Assembly: GCA_905221605.1 (NCBI GenBank)
Contig: CAJNDS010001890.1
Coordinates: forward strand, 1,181,501-1,245,500
Source: Symbiodinium natans
Taxonomy: Eukaryota; Sar; Dinophyceae; Suessiales; Symbiodiniaceae
Length of the DNA stretch: 64,000 bases
Reading direction: 5' to 3'
Below the pieces are notes generated by a model that was not told where the DNA came from, ran no database searches, and saw nothing but the letters and a program-made list of their open reading frames with translations. Shown piece after piece: positions 30,627 through 40,520 of the stretch. Both the position numbers and the translations under genes were made by a program. Numbering within the stretch: position 1 is the first letter of the stretch; each line of letters starts with the position of its first letter.

Positions 30627-31011
30627 ACCTGAATCCACGAGTCGGATACTCTCAGCCACCTGTGCGATCACCCGACGTGAGGTGTTGGAGACACGATCGG
30701 AAGGCCCGGAGCATCTATCATGGCCGGCAAGCTTTGTACTTGAAGGTGTGTTGGTACTTGCATCAGGGCTATACAAGACGCTTAAATAAGGTTATAACTT
30801 ATAACAAGTGACAGCTACAGTTCTCTACTGGAAATCCCAGTCTAGCCACCCTTGAAATCCCCGTCGAGCCATCCGCGAACCTCCAAGTAAGGCTTCGAGC
30901 GTAGAACCTTCGCGAGCAGGCACCCCAACCATCAAAGGCCAGCTGAGGCATCGAATGTCATTATCCTGGCACTCGTTTCGCGAACCGGCCGTTGCGTATA
31001 GATGCTCCTGG
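30627..31011 (+). CDS. Three exon-like segments, unknown product
   Basis: 30627-30745 (acceptor GGTGCTGCCAG, donor GTGTGT) is open in two frames (SRILSATCAITRREVLE or GYSQPPVRSPDVRCWR). 30841-30886 reads LATLEIPVEPSANLQ before GTAAGG. 30920-31011 reads TIKGQLRHRMSLSWHS then REPAVAYRCSW before GTCGAT. The second and third are well formed, but their phases do not join directly. A diverged family B hairpin follows at 31021-31083. Confidence 0.35.
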
Positions 31012-31271
31012 GTCGATGTGGGTATTTCCCAATATAGGGGTACCCCAAACTACGATAACCCTGCTAACGGGATTTGGGAAACCGTGCAGCAGACTCGCGA
31101 CTGGTGTGGAAGGGTAGCATCTTGCGGCCACTAGTTGTAGTGTAGGGTTTCTGCGGGCTCAGGTCTTAGGGACTAAGATGTTTTGTAGGCTCAAGGTCAA
31201 GTTTGGGAGAATCTGGGGATGAGAGTCCTTATAGCTCGGGAACTGCTAGTTGTGTCAAAGGTTAGCCAGAG

Positions 31272-31945
31272 GGTTTAGGGCTTAGGGTTTAGGGTTTAGG
31301 GTTTAGGGTTTAGGGTTTAGGGTTTAGGGTTTAGCAGTTTGACGCTTTAGGGAAGCGGGGAGGTAAGATGGGGGCAACCAGAGGGGCTCCACCCTAAACC
31401 CTAAACCCCAAGCCCTAAATCCTAAACCCTAAACCCTAAACCCTAAACCCTAAACCCTAAACCCTAAACCCCAAGCCCTAAACCCTAAACCCTAAACCCT
31501 AAACCCTAAACCCTAAGCCCTAAGCCCTAAACCCTAAACCCTAAACCCTCCGTGGATCGGATCGTATTCAACGGCTGAACGTGGGAGACGAAACCCGGCA
31601 CCCTAAAACCCGAAACGCCTGAACCCTAAACCCTAAACCCTAAACCCTAAACCCTAAACCCTAAACCCTAAACCCCAAACCCTAAACCCCAAACCGGTCC
31701 CAAAAGGTGCAAGATTGGAACCTGATATTGGTTCTTTAGGGGGCTTGCCTGGCGGTTCAGTGTCGGTTTAGGGTTTAGGGTTTAGGGTTGAGGGTTTAGG
31801 GTTTAGGGTTTAGGGTTTAGGGTTTAGGGTTTAGGGTTTAGGGTTTAGGGTTTGGGTTTAGGGTTTAGGGTTTAGGGTTTAGGGTTTAGGGTTTAGGGTT
31901 GAGGGTTGAGGGTTTAGGGTTTAGGGTTTAGGGTTTAGGGTTTAG
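31272..31945. repeat. Cluster of five telomeric arrays, both orientations
   Basis: G-strand heptamers at 31272-31335, C-strand at 31390-31550 and 31620-31694, then G-strand again at 31768-31945, separated by 30-80 bp unique islands. One island (31550-31612) is open on both strands (+ RGSDRIQRLNVGDETRH, - VEYDPIHGG with a good acceptor). Confidence 0.88.
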
Positions 31946-32156
31946 GAGCTCTGGGCTTCTTTTCTGCGCGCCAGGGACGCCGCAGTAGGCCCCAGTACAG
32001 TACCCTGTCCCCTTGTGTGAGGCTCACTTCTTAACCCTAAACCCTAAACCCTAAACCCTAAACCCCAAACCCTAAACCCCAAACCCTAAACTCTAAACCC
32101 TAAACCCCAAACCCTACACAAAAAGGGCCTGAACGCTAAAACCCGTTCTCTCCCAG

Positions 32157-33159
32157 GTTGCCAGGCAAGATAGCCACGGGTCCTGTAGTCAAACGCAGAT
32201 TCTCGCGACAGATCTAGAATCGTTTAGGGTTTAGGGTTTAGGGTTTAGGGTTTAGGGTTTAGGGTTTAGGGTTTAGGGTTTAGGGTTTAGGGTTTATGCT
32301 CTTAGTGTCATAGGATATGATCACTAGGGTTTGGGGGCTAAGCTACAGTTCCGGTACTACAAGTAGACCCTTTGGATCCTCAAGTCGGCCGCCCAACAGG
32401 TCTAGGACGGCTCTGTGGAGGCGTTGGTTGGTGGGATGTACCGTGCAGGTTCAGCTTAAAGCCCTGTTTGGGGCTCAGGGTTAGGGTTTAGGGTTTAGGG
32501 TTTTGGGGTTTCAGGGTTTTAGGGTTTAGGGTTTAGGCTTTAGGGTTTCCAAGCGTTGCCGCACCGCACCGCCTTTCCCCTTTTTTTCGTTACGGCGGCT
32601 AAGTCTTGCCAGCCTAATGTGCGATCATTTTGAGGATTCTGGGGGGTCTGGGGATTGGCACCTTCTCTGCTAGAACTCAATGCTCTGCCCCACCCCGACT
32701 CCCCACCCTGAATCCCCAATTGCCTACCATTTTTGGAAACCCAATTGTCCGGAGTTATCACCTTTCACAGGGCTTCGGGCTTCTGGTCAGCCCTGCGTAG
32801 CTCAATCCCTCGAAGCCTCAGTGGGTAGATCAGACTGCATATGAAGGAATCTCTTCGTTGTGAGCCGCCGACATTTCCATTAAGCCGGTCGGGGGAAAAC
32901 GCGTGATGCGTCCCCGACCATGTGGGCGTGGACAAGCAACTCGAAAACTCACATGCAAGCGACCACGCAGAGTCGGGGAATAGTTCTTCGGCTGGGCTTG
33001 GATGATGTTTGGGGTTTAGGGTTTAGGGTTTAGGGTTTAGGGTTTAGGATCACAAGTAGAGCTTCGGATGGTTCACTGTCTAGGGGTCGGCTGTTAAGGA
33101 CTGCGGCTCAGGAAGTTTGGAAAAACCGGATCTTTGTCCATGCGCCTGCACCCCTTTGA
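32157..33159 (+). CDS. Multi-exon gene ending at 33159, unknown product
   Basis: Exons: 32157-32221 (acceptor GTTCTCTCCCAG, reading DSHGSCSQTQILATDLE; donor GTTTAG from a telomeric array), 32406-32448 (DGSVEALVGGMYRA), 32674-32753 (NSMLCPTPTPHPESPIA then YHFWKPNCPE), 32971-33006 (SRGIVLRLGLDD) and 33112-33159 (EVWKNRIFVHAPAPL, TGA). The last two join in phase 0. The others are individually good, but their order of joining is not proven, and 32771-32820 may be a further exon or an alternative end. Product not recognised. Confidence 0.45.
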
Positions 33160-33284
33160 CATGCCTTGCTGCATGTTGATGTACCCGCCTTGGGGTGGGA
33201 TACATAAGCTGAGATGCCCATTTCGCTGTGGACCATCTTGGAGCTTCCTAGGTAGGATAAGGGGGTAATCCTCTTGTGGCTCTC

Positions 33285-33445
33285 TTAAACAGGGACCTTA
33301 TTCAATTCAGAGGGTCTATATCCCCAAGGGTCCCCCTAATCCTATCCCCTAGAGTTCTTAGGGTGCTAATGGGCCTGAGGGTCTAAGGGTAGTTGCAGTG
33401 TCCCTTAGTATGGTCCCTGAAAAGGGAACCCTCATATACCCCCCT
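33285..33445. mobile_element. Element with AGGGACC/GGTCCCT ends
   Basis: AACAGGGACCTTATTCAATTC at the left and GTATGGTCCCTGAAAAGGG at the right, with AGGGTCCCCCTAATCC and internal GGGTCTA-type strings. It resembles family H without the TATA core. No coding capacity. Confidence 0.35.
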
Positions 33446-33574
33446 TATATACGTTATGCAAATTAAGGGCCCACACATCAGAATCTTTTCAAAGGAGGTT
33501 AGGGATTGTAAACCCTAAAACCTAAACCCTAAACCCTAAACCCTACACCGTATTTCTGGTTTAGGGGGGCGGCC

Positions 33575-34398
33575 ATGCAGCACAAATGGGTATCCGCAGC
33601 TGGCCCAGGTGGCCCGGCCCGCCTGCTGGGTTAGGGTAGTGTACTTATAACCTTGAAAGGCGATATTATATATATATATATATATATATATTTAAGATAT
33701 GTATATATATATATATACATATAAACTTAATGCAATATGCACATATATATATATATAGATATAATAACAATGTTACTATCAATAGTAATAACAGTAATCG
33801 TATTAGATTATTAGATGAGTACCTAGGAGCCAGTTGGTCAACCCTACACCCGACTATGGACGTGGCCAGGCCCGGCCGAGAGCTGCCCAAAAACAGGGGA
33901 GACCATAAGGTTGGGGAGCTGGATGTCAGCTTAGGGGTTTAGGGTTTAGGGTTTAGGGTTTAGGGTGTAGGGTTTAGGGTTTAGGGTTTAGGGTGTAGGG
34001 TTTAGGGTTGAGGATTTAGGGTTTAGGGTTTAGGGTTTAGGGTTGAGGATTTAGGGTGTAGGATTTAGGGTGTAGGGTTTAGGGTTTATCACTCAGGGGA
34101 GTGCTGAGTTTCCTCCGAGCCTTGCCGAAATTCAGCGTTTGGCTTGAGGTCTGGGGGGTTCACCTCTTATCTTGTGGGCAGGGAGGGCTTCTTCCTTTTT
34201 GTGTACGAGGGCAGTGTAGATCTAGGTCGCCAGAAATCAGGGGTAGCTCGGAGAGAGCTTGTAAGGCTTGTAAGTAGCTTGCAGTTGGGCGGGAGGGTTC
34301 TGTGTGTGCGCCCGAGTTCAGCCTACAGCCCTTCTAAACCTCTGGCGAATTCTCTGGAGGTTTTCGGCTGGGAGGATTCCGCCCAGTCCAGGGTGTAA
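33575..34398 (+). CDS. Gene with ATG near 33575 and terminal exon to 34398
   Basis: A possible start exon ATG at 33575 reads MQHKWVSAAGPGGPARL. A strong exon 33815-33909 follows a TATA-rich intron and reads EYLGASWSTLHPTMDVA then RPGRELPKNRGDHK, donor GTTGGG. Terminal exon 34149-34398 is one 83-codon frame, GGFTSYLVGREGFFLFV through PSKPLANSLEVFGWEDS to TAA. The intron 33910-34148 is made of TTTAGGG variants. Phase from the second to the third exon is not matched with these borders, so a small exon may be missing. The product is unknown. Confidence 0.45.
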
Positions 34399-34605
34399 CC
34401 TTTACCCTAAGGCTCCAAGTATACAATAATACCTACATTGGGGTCTAAAGTCTGTAAATATTTGCCTACTTTGGGCTATTTGGAGCCTTAGGCCCTGAAA
34501 ACCCTTTCGGGCTTCGGGTTTCGGGTTTAGGGTTTAAGGTTTAGGGTTTAGGGCTTAGGGTTAGGGTTTCAGGGCTTAGGGGATAGAATGTCGGGCTTAT
34601 AGAAG

Positions 34606-34711
34606 CTTGGTACTCTTTGGGGGGACTCTTCGACATCTGGTTCCCCGACCCCGTTCGAAATTGACGGCCTTGCTGTGGCGCACACAGCAGCGCAGTTCTC
34701 AAGGGCCGGAC
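34606..34711 (+). CDS. Single exon of an unassigned gene
   Basis: 35 codons after TATAGAAG, reading LGTLWGDSSTSGSPTPF then EIDGLAVAHTAAQFSRAG, donor GTACCC. Downstream, 34835-34860 may continue the frame as MTEECLHKGSDL. Family unknown. Confidence 0.4.
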
Positions 34712-34844
34712 GTACCCTAAACTAAACCCTAAACCCTAAACCCTAAACCCTAAACCCTAAACCCTCAACCCTATAAAGAACGCTGTCAGCTCCTGAATTG
34801 AACTGAGGTATGACGGAAGAGTGTTTACATAAAGGCTCAGATCT

Positions 34845-34993
34845 AAACCCTAAACCCTAAACCCTAAACCCTAAACCCTAAACCCTAAACCCTAAACCCT
34901 AAACCCTAAACCCTAAACCCTAAACCCTAAACCCTAAACCCTAAACCCTAAACCCTAAACCCTAACCCTAAACCCTAAACCCTAAACCCTAAA
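34845..34993 (-). repeat. Long interstitial telomeric array (CCCTAAA)n
   Basis: About 21 C-strand heptamers with one 6-base slip (CCCTAA), the second longest array in the window. Confidence 0.92.
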
Positions 34994-35111
34994 GGGGAAC
35001 CCAGCCACTCAATGTCCCAGGAGGTCCCGAATCCAAGATGGCCCCCCAGGAGTCTCAGGAGAACTTCGGATCCCTGCCCAGGGTTTAAGGGTTTAGGGTT
35101 AGGGTTTAGGG

Positions 35112-35233
35112 TTTCGGGCTTGAGGCTTGAGGCTTGAGGCTTGAGGCTTGAGGCTTGAGGCTTGAGGCTTGAGGCTTGAGGCTTGAGGCTTGAGGCTTGA
35201 GGCTTGAGGCTTGAGGCTTGAGGCTTGAGGCTT
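35112..35233 (+). repeat. TTGAGGC heptamer array
   Basis: Seventeen or so perfect copies of TTGAGGC follow directly after TTTAGGG units. The period is unchanged but three positions of the unit differ, so a mutated heptamer has been homogeneously amplified. Confidence 0.92.
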
Positions 35234-35323
35234 AGAGCATTCAGTCTTTCATGCGGTTCTGGGATCTTGGATTCTTCGGCCTGAAAAGACTTTAATCGGG
35301 GGTTCCTCGGGATAAGGGGCTAG

Positions 35324-35522
35324 GGTGGGATACGAGACATGCATCTCCAGAATGAGCTCTGTGAAGTTCAATCCACTTGGGAGTGTCAAGAACATCTTCC
35401 AGCCAATGCCATCCAGACCAGAAGACCCTACACCCCAAACCCTATTGTCTGGCCTGTCCGATGTGTTAACAACGCAGCGCAGCTGCACAACAGAGGCTCC
35501 GCACGCTTTGCACTTGACTTAG
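35324..35522 (+). CDS. Probable terminal exon; antisense reading also protein-like
   Basis: After GGGGCTAG the + strand frame is open for 65 codons to TAG, reading SRMSSVKFNPLGSVKNIF and later LLSGLSDVLTTQRSC. The - strand over 35249-35488 is open as well and reads ELILEMHVSYPTLAPYP then EEPPIKVFSG, which resembles the hydrophobic strand and YPxxxPxI stretch of RWD domains. I list the + strand because of its neighbours, with low certainty. Confidence 0.3.
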
Positions 35523-35922
35523 TTAAAAGTCTTCGGAGTGGTTTAGGGTCAGCGCTTTCTTCGCGAAGCCTCTGAAAGTCTTGCTGACTGCCCGGCATGA
35601 GCGATGCACTCCTTTCATGAGGTCGCTCACAGATCACATGACGAGGAGACTCCAGATTCAAGTGCTTGTTAAGGTTTAGGTCTTTAGGGTTTTGGTGCCA
35701 ATGACTGGTGCAATGGCTAGGTTTCTCCACGGCGACAATTCAATCGTGCGGCGGTGCTTGTCGAGGGCTGCGCATCAGTTCCTCGTTGCAGCTGTGTCAT
35801 TTCATGAGCTAGCGCACCGCACAGTCTTGTTATGAGAAACTTTAAGCCCTAAACCCTGAAGAACGGCCAAGGTGTGGGGGTATCTCATGTGCATGTCATG
35901 GCTTTGTAGCCATTTGAAGTAG

Positions 35923-36270
35923 GTACCCCAATAAGGAGGAACTAAGGTACTTGGAGGTACATGGTACTTCTGAACCAAGTATAACTGCACTTATAACCCA
36001 CTTATAAGCCCCCTAAGAGTACAGTTACAAGTACCGTTATAATTGATGAAGAAGTACCATGAACCTCCAAGTAAGGGGGCTGCAGCAGGAAAGAACGTGC
36101 GCATAGTATCACTCTCTGATCCCATCATCCTGCCACAGCAGCTGCAGATTGCCAGAGATGGCCAACAAGGCCTTAGCGAGGTCTCACTGGGTAGCGCCCA
36201 AAACCTCCGCGCCTCAAATCGGACAGGCAAAACATCGGCTCCAGTGTGGACTCCTTCAGGGCAAGCATAG
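35923..36270 (+). CDS. Two exons split by a hairpin intron, unknown product
   Basis: Exon 35923-35946 (YPNKEEL, ending with two bases AG) and exon 36072-36270 (KGAAAGKNVRIVSLSDPI, then LQIARDGQQGLSEVSL, stop TAG) join in phase to give EELSKGAAAGKN. The 125-bp intron 35947-36071 starts GTACTTGGAGG and ends ACCTCCAAG; its two ends are inverted repeats. The earlier part of the gene is not resolved. No family recognised. Confidence 0.55.
35947..36071. mobile_element. Hairpin element that is exactly an intron (family C)
   Basis: Left end GTACTTGGAGGTACATGGTA, right end ACCATGAACCTCCAAG. The termini are inverted repeats of about 24 bp with one or two mismatches and supply both GT and AG. The exon frames on either side join in phase. 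Related ends (CTTGGAGGTTC or GAACCTCCAAG) occur at 7872, 13665-13735, 30877, 36838-36894, 51820 and 55572. Confidence 0.6.
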
Positions 36271-36281
36271 GATGAATGGTG

Positions 36282-36374
36282 GTTTCCGAAATTCGGGGTA
36301 CCTTATTAGGGTCCGAATCAGAAGAGAATCCTACCATTTGGGGTCATTGTAGGGGTCCCCCTGTTGTCGAAAAC
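36282..36374. mobile_element. Hairpin element, family B (copy 2)
   Basis: Starts GTTTCCGAAATTCGGGG, contains AGAGAATCCTACCATTTGG and GGGGTCCCCC, ends near TCGAAAAC. It is about 70 percent identical by eye to 7522-7616 over its whole length. Confidence 0.6.
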
Positions 36375-36388
36375 TCTCAAATCTGAAG

Positions 36389-37164
36389 AGGAAACTACAA
36401 CTGCGGAACCCCAAAGGGCACTTCTCCAAAGCCTTCATAGGGGCTTTAGGTTAAGAGATGGGTTATTCCGAGTTCCTTGGGGTTTCGTCCGGGAACTTCC
36501 GTTCTCCGATTGAGCCCTTTGCCCCAAGCCCGTAACCTCATATCGCCTTTTTCAGTTGAGGGCTGCCTTGACCCCCAGCTCGACGTTTCGGTTCTTATTT
36601 GGGATTAGGGCTTTGGGCTTTGGGTTTAGGGTTTAGGGTTTCGGGTTTCGGGTTTCGGTGTCCGTGGTTTGGGGCTCCGGGGCCGTGTGGTCCGAGGCTC
36701 GCGAGGAGGACTCAGAGGCTGGAACCATGTCGCATGAGTTGGGGTTTACGGGTGGTTTAGGGTTTAGGGTTTAGGGCTCAGGAGGGTAACAAAAGCTATG
36801 GGTAGGGCTTAGGGCTTACTTGAAGGTTCATGGGTACTTATAGAACCCTACTTATCAGCACCCTAGCCCTACTTACCCGTGAACCTTCAAGTAGGAGTCT
36901 GGAAGTACTTGCTGCTTGGCCGAAAGTGGGGGAGTGGGTCTTTGACATCAGCCTCCGGTGTAATCCCCATGCTGCCCCACTTTGTCCGAGGGCCTGAACC
37001 CCAAGACCCCCCCAGATCTACGATGCTGCGCGCCCCAAAGGACCCAGAAGATCAACTCATGTCTTGTGCCCGTTCTGGGCTTCGAAAATCACTAGGCTGT
37101 TCAGTCGTTTTGTTTTTGCTTTTTTGGGTTCTGGGTTTCCCTTTTCAGGCAAGTAGCCCAAAAA
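36389..37164 (+). CDS. Multi-exon gene segment, unknown product
   Basis: Exons: 36389-36449 (KLQLRNPKGHFSKAFIGA, donor GTTAAG), 36556-36590 (acceptor CCTTTTTCAG, LRAALTPSSTF, donor GTTCTT), about 36644-36742 (VVWGSGAVWSEAREEDSE) and 36895-37164 (WKYLLLGRKWGSGSLTS, then DPPRSTMLRAPKDPEDQ and a hydrophobic stretch VVLFLLFWVLGFPF, donor GTATGT). Inside the last, 37104-37148 is a pyrimidine-rich GT-AG segment of 45 nt and could be a retained, in-frame intron that encodes the hydrophobic part. The acceptor at 36894 is the right end of a family C hairpin (36838-36894). No family recognised. Confidence 0.42.
36838..36894. mobile_element. Short family C hairpin ending at a splice acceptor
   Basis: CTTGAAGGTTCATGGGTA on the left pairs with TACCCGTGAACCTTCAAG on the right around a short loop. 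The right end continues TAG, which is used as the acceptor of the 36895 exon. Confidence 0.6.
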
Positions 37165-37257
37165 GTATGTACTTTTTTCCCTGGGTAACTGAAAACCTAA
37201 GATCAGGACTTAGTTAGCTACCGTCCAGAGCTCCCCCCCACCCCACCCCAACTGCCC

Positions 37258-37650
37258 TGCCCAAAGGACCCCCCCCCCCCCAACCTTTTACCCTGAGCTG
37301 AGGAAGCGAGAAGGCTGAGGGTCACAAGAATATTATGAACCCTAAAACCCTGAACCCTACAGCCTAAACCCTGAACCCTAAACCCTACTGGGTTTAGGAT
37401 ATGGAGGCTTGGGGCTTCGGGCTCCAAAGCCCAAAGCCTACGCGGCCAGCTCTCTGCTACAGAAGCAGAAGCCGGGTTTAGGGTTTAGTCTTTAGGGAGG
37501 GTTTAGGGTTTAGGGTTTAGGGTTTAAGGGTTTAGGGTTTAAGGGTTAGGGTCGCGGGTTTAGGGTTTCGGGTTCGGGTTGCTAACATTATCCCCTTTCA
37601 ATTCCCGACATTTTAGACATATGCTACTCATACAGCCCTTTCTTCATCCA
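37258..37650. other. C-tract and degenerate telomeric sequence
   Basis: Poly-C runs at 37220-37285, CCCTAAA and CCCTGAA remnants at 37335-37390 and TTTAGGG remnants at 37473-37565. No supported exon. Confidence 0.5.
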
Positions 37651-37654
37651 CAAG

Positions 37655-37784
37655 TGTTAGTTCCTCTATAGTAGATGGTCCTTTCCGCCGTGCCCCAAGA
37701 CATCAAGGCCGCTTGGTAAAGGGGACACCCGAAGCAACGACAATTTTGTTTCAAGACCATATTGTCCTAAACCCTAAGTCCTAA
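37655..37784 (+). CDS. Terminal exon, unknown product
   Basis: After TCCACAAG a 43-codon frame reads VSSSIVDGPFRRAPRHQ then VKGTPEATTILFQDHIV and ends NPKS with TAA inside CCCTAAG-type sequence. A canonical donor GTAAAG at 37720 inside the exon suggests an alternative splice form. Confidence 0.42.
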
Positions 37785-37857
37785 ACCCGAAGCCCGAAAC
37801 CCGAAACCCTACAGAAACCACCTAGACCATTGAATCCCATGCGGACTTCTGCGGCAG

Positions 37858-38321
37858 GATGAAGACGCCGAGAGCGACACGACTGCGTCCGAAGATGAGG
37901 ATGCCCCCCACTGCAAAGCTACTACAAGCCTGAGGGTTTAGGGTTTAGGGCTTAGGGTTTAGGGCTTAGGGTTTAGGGTTTAGGGTTAGGGTTTAGGGTT
38001 TAGGGTTTAGTCATCTAGACCCTGCACCCTTTTTAAGCCCCAAACCCTCTAAAGCCCCCGAATCCCAAACCCTGGGTCTTGGACTTTAGGACTTGGACTT
38101 TAGGACTTTGTGACCCTGAACCCTAAACCCTAAACCCTAGACCCTAAACCCTAAACCCTAAACCCTAAACCCTAAACCCTAAACCCTAAACTCACTGGGG
38201 CTGCGTTTATAGATTTATAGGTTTCGGGGGTCCCGGTGGCGGGGGTCGCCTCGACCTGGCTTCATCTCCCCCAACAATCTGCGCCCTGAAGCCGAATATG
38301 CAAAGAAAGCCCAAGCCCTAA
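37858..38321 (+). CDS. Two-exon gene 3' end, acidic exon
   Basis: 37858-37935 (acceptor TTCTGCGGCAG) reads DEDAESDTTASEDEDAPH, a strongly acidic stretch, and ends at a GTTTAG donor from a telomeric repeat. 38221-38321 (acceptor GATTTATAG) reads FGGPGGGGRLDLASSPP then ALKPNMQRKPKP and TAA. The second exon needs one base from the previous one while the first ends on a codon boundary, so an additional exon or other border is required. Unknown family. Confidence 0.38.
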
Positions 38322-38769
38322 ACCCTAAACCCTGAACCCTAAACCCTAAACCCTAAACCCCAAACCCAAACCCCAAATCCGAGCTCAAGCTTTAAGCGTC
38401 TCCTCTCCCTGCAAGCCGGCCTTTCCTTACTCCGAAGCTTTCTTCACTTCAGGGTTTAGGTTTAGGGTTTAGGGTTTAGGGTTCAGGGTTTAGGGTTTAG
38501 GGTTTAGGGTTTAGGGTTTCAGAGGAGAAGATTTAGGAGTGTTTTTCAGAGGGTCTTAAGCGCCATCATAGGAATTCAGAGGCTTCTTAAGTAGCCCCCA
38601 AACCTTTGCAGCTTCACTTCCCTTGCTGATTACCGGTGGTTGTTGCTAAGAAGGTCATAAACCCTAAGGCCTAAGCCCTAGACCCTCAACCCTAAACCCT
38701 AAGCCCTAAACCCTAAATACCCAAAGGATCCAGAGGGGTTGCTTCCAGCATCGTGACCCAATTTTTCAG

Positions 38770-39297
38770 CCCGGGATCTCAACACTGGAAGGAGGCGCTG
38801 ACAAATCGCACTCGCAATGAAGCCGATGTGAAGGTGCAGTTTAGGGTTTAGGGTTTAGGGTTTAGGGTTTAGGGTTATGAGCCCTTGGGTTCCCCTCATT
38901 GGGTCTGAGGAGATCATGCATAGAAATGGTTTTGAGAGGGTTTTAAGGGCCATCCGAGATACATTACTGAGAGTCTGCCCGTAGAGTCCGAATCCCCATC
39001 CAAGATTCCCTTTACTCGACTGACCAAGGCAACTCACATGTAGATGTCCTAGGCAACACCATGCTTCAACTGTTGCAATCTGCAGCAAGTTGCAGATTTG
39101 TTAGGTGCTCTGAATGATGACTGTGGATGCAGATGTCATCTTCTTAACTTCTGGACATCCCCCAAAATCTCCTTTTACTAGTAAGGTTTAGGGCTTGGGG
39201 TTTGGGGATTGGGGTTTGGGGTTTAGGTAGTAGGGGTGTGTTGTAGCATTTGGTGCGCAAGGAAACTGCACGAAGCGGTTTGTTGACTCAGAAGTAG
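38770..39297 (+). CDS. Two exons, unknown product
   Basis: 38770-38833 (acceptor CAATTTTTCAG, donor GTGCAG) reads PGSQHWKEALTNRTRNEA, and 39247-39297 reads HLVRKETARSGLLTQK with TAG. Both are phase 0 at the joining side. A possible earlier exon after CCTTTGCAG at 38613 reads SLADYRWLLLRR. The intron holds a telomeric array (38840-38874) and a dispersed repeat (38910-38960). Confidence 0.42.
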
Positions 39298-39537
39298 ACC
39301 CCAGGCTGTTTTCGAAGCCCTGAACCCCAAACCTTCAGACCCTACACCGTGCGAACCCAGAAGCCCTGTGAACCACAATATATGTATATATATATATACA
39401 TACACGCATATGCATATGCGTGTACCCTATGAACCCTACAAAAGAAAACCCAAAGCCCTAAACCCCAACTGCCCTGAACCTTAACAGCCCCGCAAACCCA
39501 ACGCCCATCGATAGCGATTCCCTCAGTCTTGGTCGGT

Positions 39538-39612
39538 GGTTTAGGGTTTAGGGTTTAGGGTTTAGGGTTTAGGGTTTAGGGTTTAGGGTTTAGGGTTTAG
39601 GGTTTAGGGTTT
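39538..39612 (+). repeat. Interstitial telomeric array
   Basis: About eleven TTTAGGG units. A short exon candidate follows at 39623-39665 (NLAPARQVLLFRK) and ends at another GTTTAG. Confidence 0.9.
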
Positions 39613-39968
39613 ATGGCACCTAGCAACCTGGCGCCGGCCAGACAAGTGCTCCTGTTTCGAAAGGGTTTAGGTATTCCTTAAACCATACGAGGTTCCGGAA
39701 TGTTTCCGGGGGGTGGTGGTGGGGTGGGGCAAAAACCTCAAACGCCCTGAAATACTGAAGCCTAAAGCCTCTAAGACCCTCAAACCCTCAGCCCTAAGCC
39801 ATAAACCCAAAAAATGCGACCAACCCTCAACTTTCATTAACTCATAGCTGATCAACCATCTGCTTCCATTATCCGATGCCAAACCCCAGGCCCTAAACGC
39901 CAAGCCGTAAAACCTAAGACCCAGGCCCAAGGGACCCCACCCTCAGAGTACTACTAATTGCTGAAGAA

Positions 39969-39991
39969 CCCCCCCCCCCCCCCCCCCCCCC
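39969..39991. repeat. Poly-C run
   Basis: A run of about 22 C residues followed by TGCCCAAAAC. It may act as the polypyrimidine stretch upstream of the exon at 40041. Confidence 0.9.
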
Positions 39992-40040
39992 TGCCCAAAA
40001 CAAAAAAACAATACACAGTGCAAAATACTCCTTATACGAG

Positions 40041-40173
40041 CAAGATAGGGAGTGTTCTGTTGTATTTTGGAGGGGCTCAAGATTGGGCAGATAGTAGAGA
40101 AAGGATCCCAATCGGGTTTCGGGGTTACAGAGTTGAGAGTTCTAGGGCTCCTGTCTGGATCGAGGTCCATTAG
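40041..40173 (+). CDS. Terminal exon, unknown product
   Basis: Reads KIGSVLLYFGGAQDWADS then RERIPIGFRGYRVESS and APVWIEVH to TAG at 40171. One base leads into the first codon after the acceptor TATACGAG. The frame is also open upstream through the poly-C tract, so the true 5' border is uncertain. Unknown family. Confidence 0.45.
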
Positions 40174-40431
40174 AAGTCGAATCTCTTGGCCCCGAAGGGC
40201 TCAGGAAGAAGGTTTTGTTTATAGGGTGTAGGGTTTCCCGGTAGCTCAGTGGTACCCTTTTCCCTTTTTTTGTTTCAAGGTTCCCCTTGTAAAGCAACCA
40301 ACCCCAAAAAGAGCACCCTTATTAGAATATGGTGGCTGGGCTACCAAGGTTAAGAGTCTAGGACCCAAAGGACCCCAAATCCCCAAACAACTCTAAAGTC
40401 AAGAGACCTTGAAGGGTTCTTCCATGGCTGG

Positions 40432-40508
40432 TTTAGGGTTTAGGGTTTAGGGTTTAGGGTTTAGGGTTTAGGGTTTAGGGTTTAGGGTTTAGGGTTTAGG
40501 GTTTAGGG
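40432..40508 (+). repeat. Interstitial telomeric array
   Basis: Eleven TTTAGGG heptamers immediately upstream of the acceptor TCCCGCGCAG at 40520. Confidence 0.9.
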
Positions 40509-40520
40509 TCTCCCGCGCAG

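Noticed and set aside
35112-35233. Coding repeat from TTGAGGC (a 7-residue periodic protein)
   Set aside because: The array is open in some frames, but it is continuous with telomeric repeats and has no splice or start context.
40235-40310. Candidate tRNA gene starting near GGTAGCTCAGTGGTA
   Set aside because: The A box looks right, but no acceptor stem pairs, there is no T arm with GTTCRANYC, and a poly-T run sits where the anticodon arm should be.
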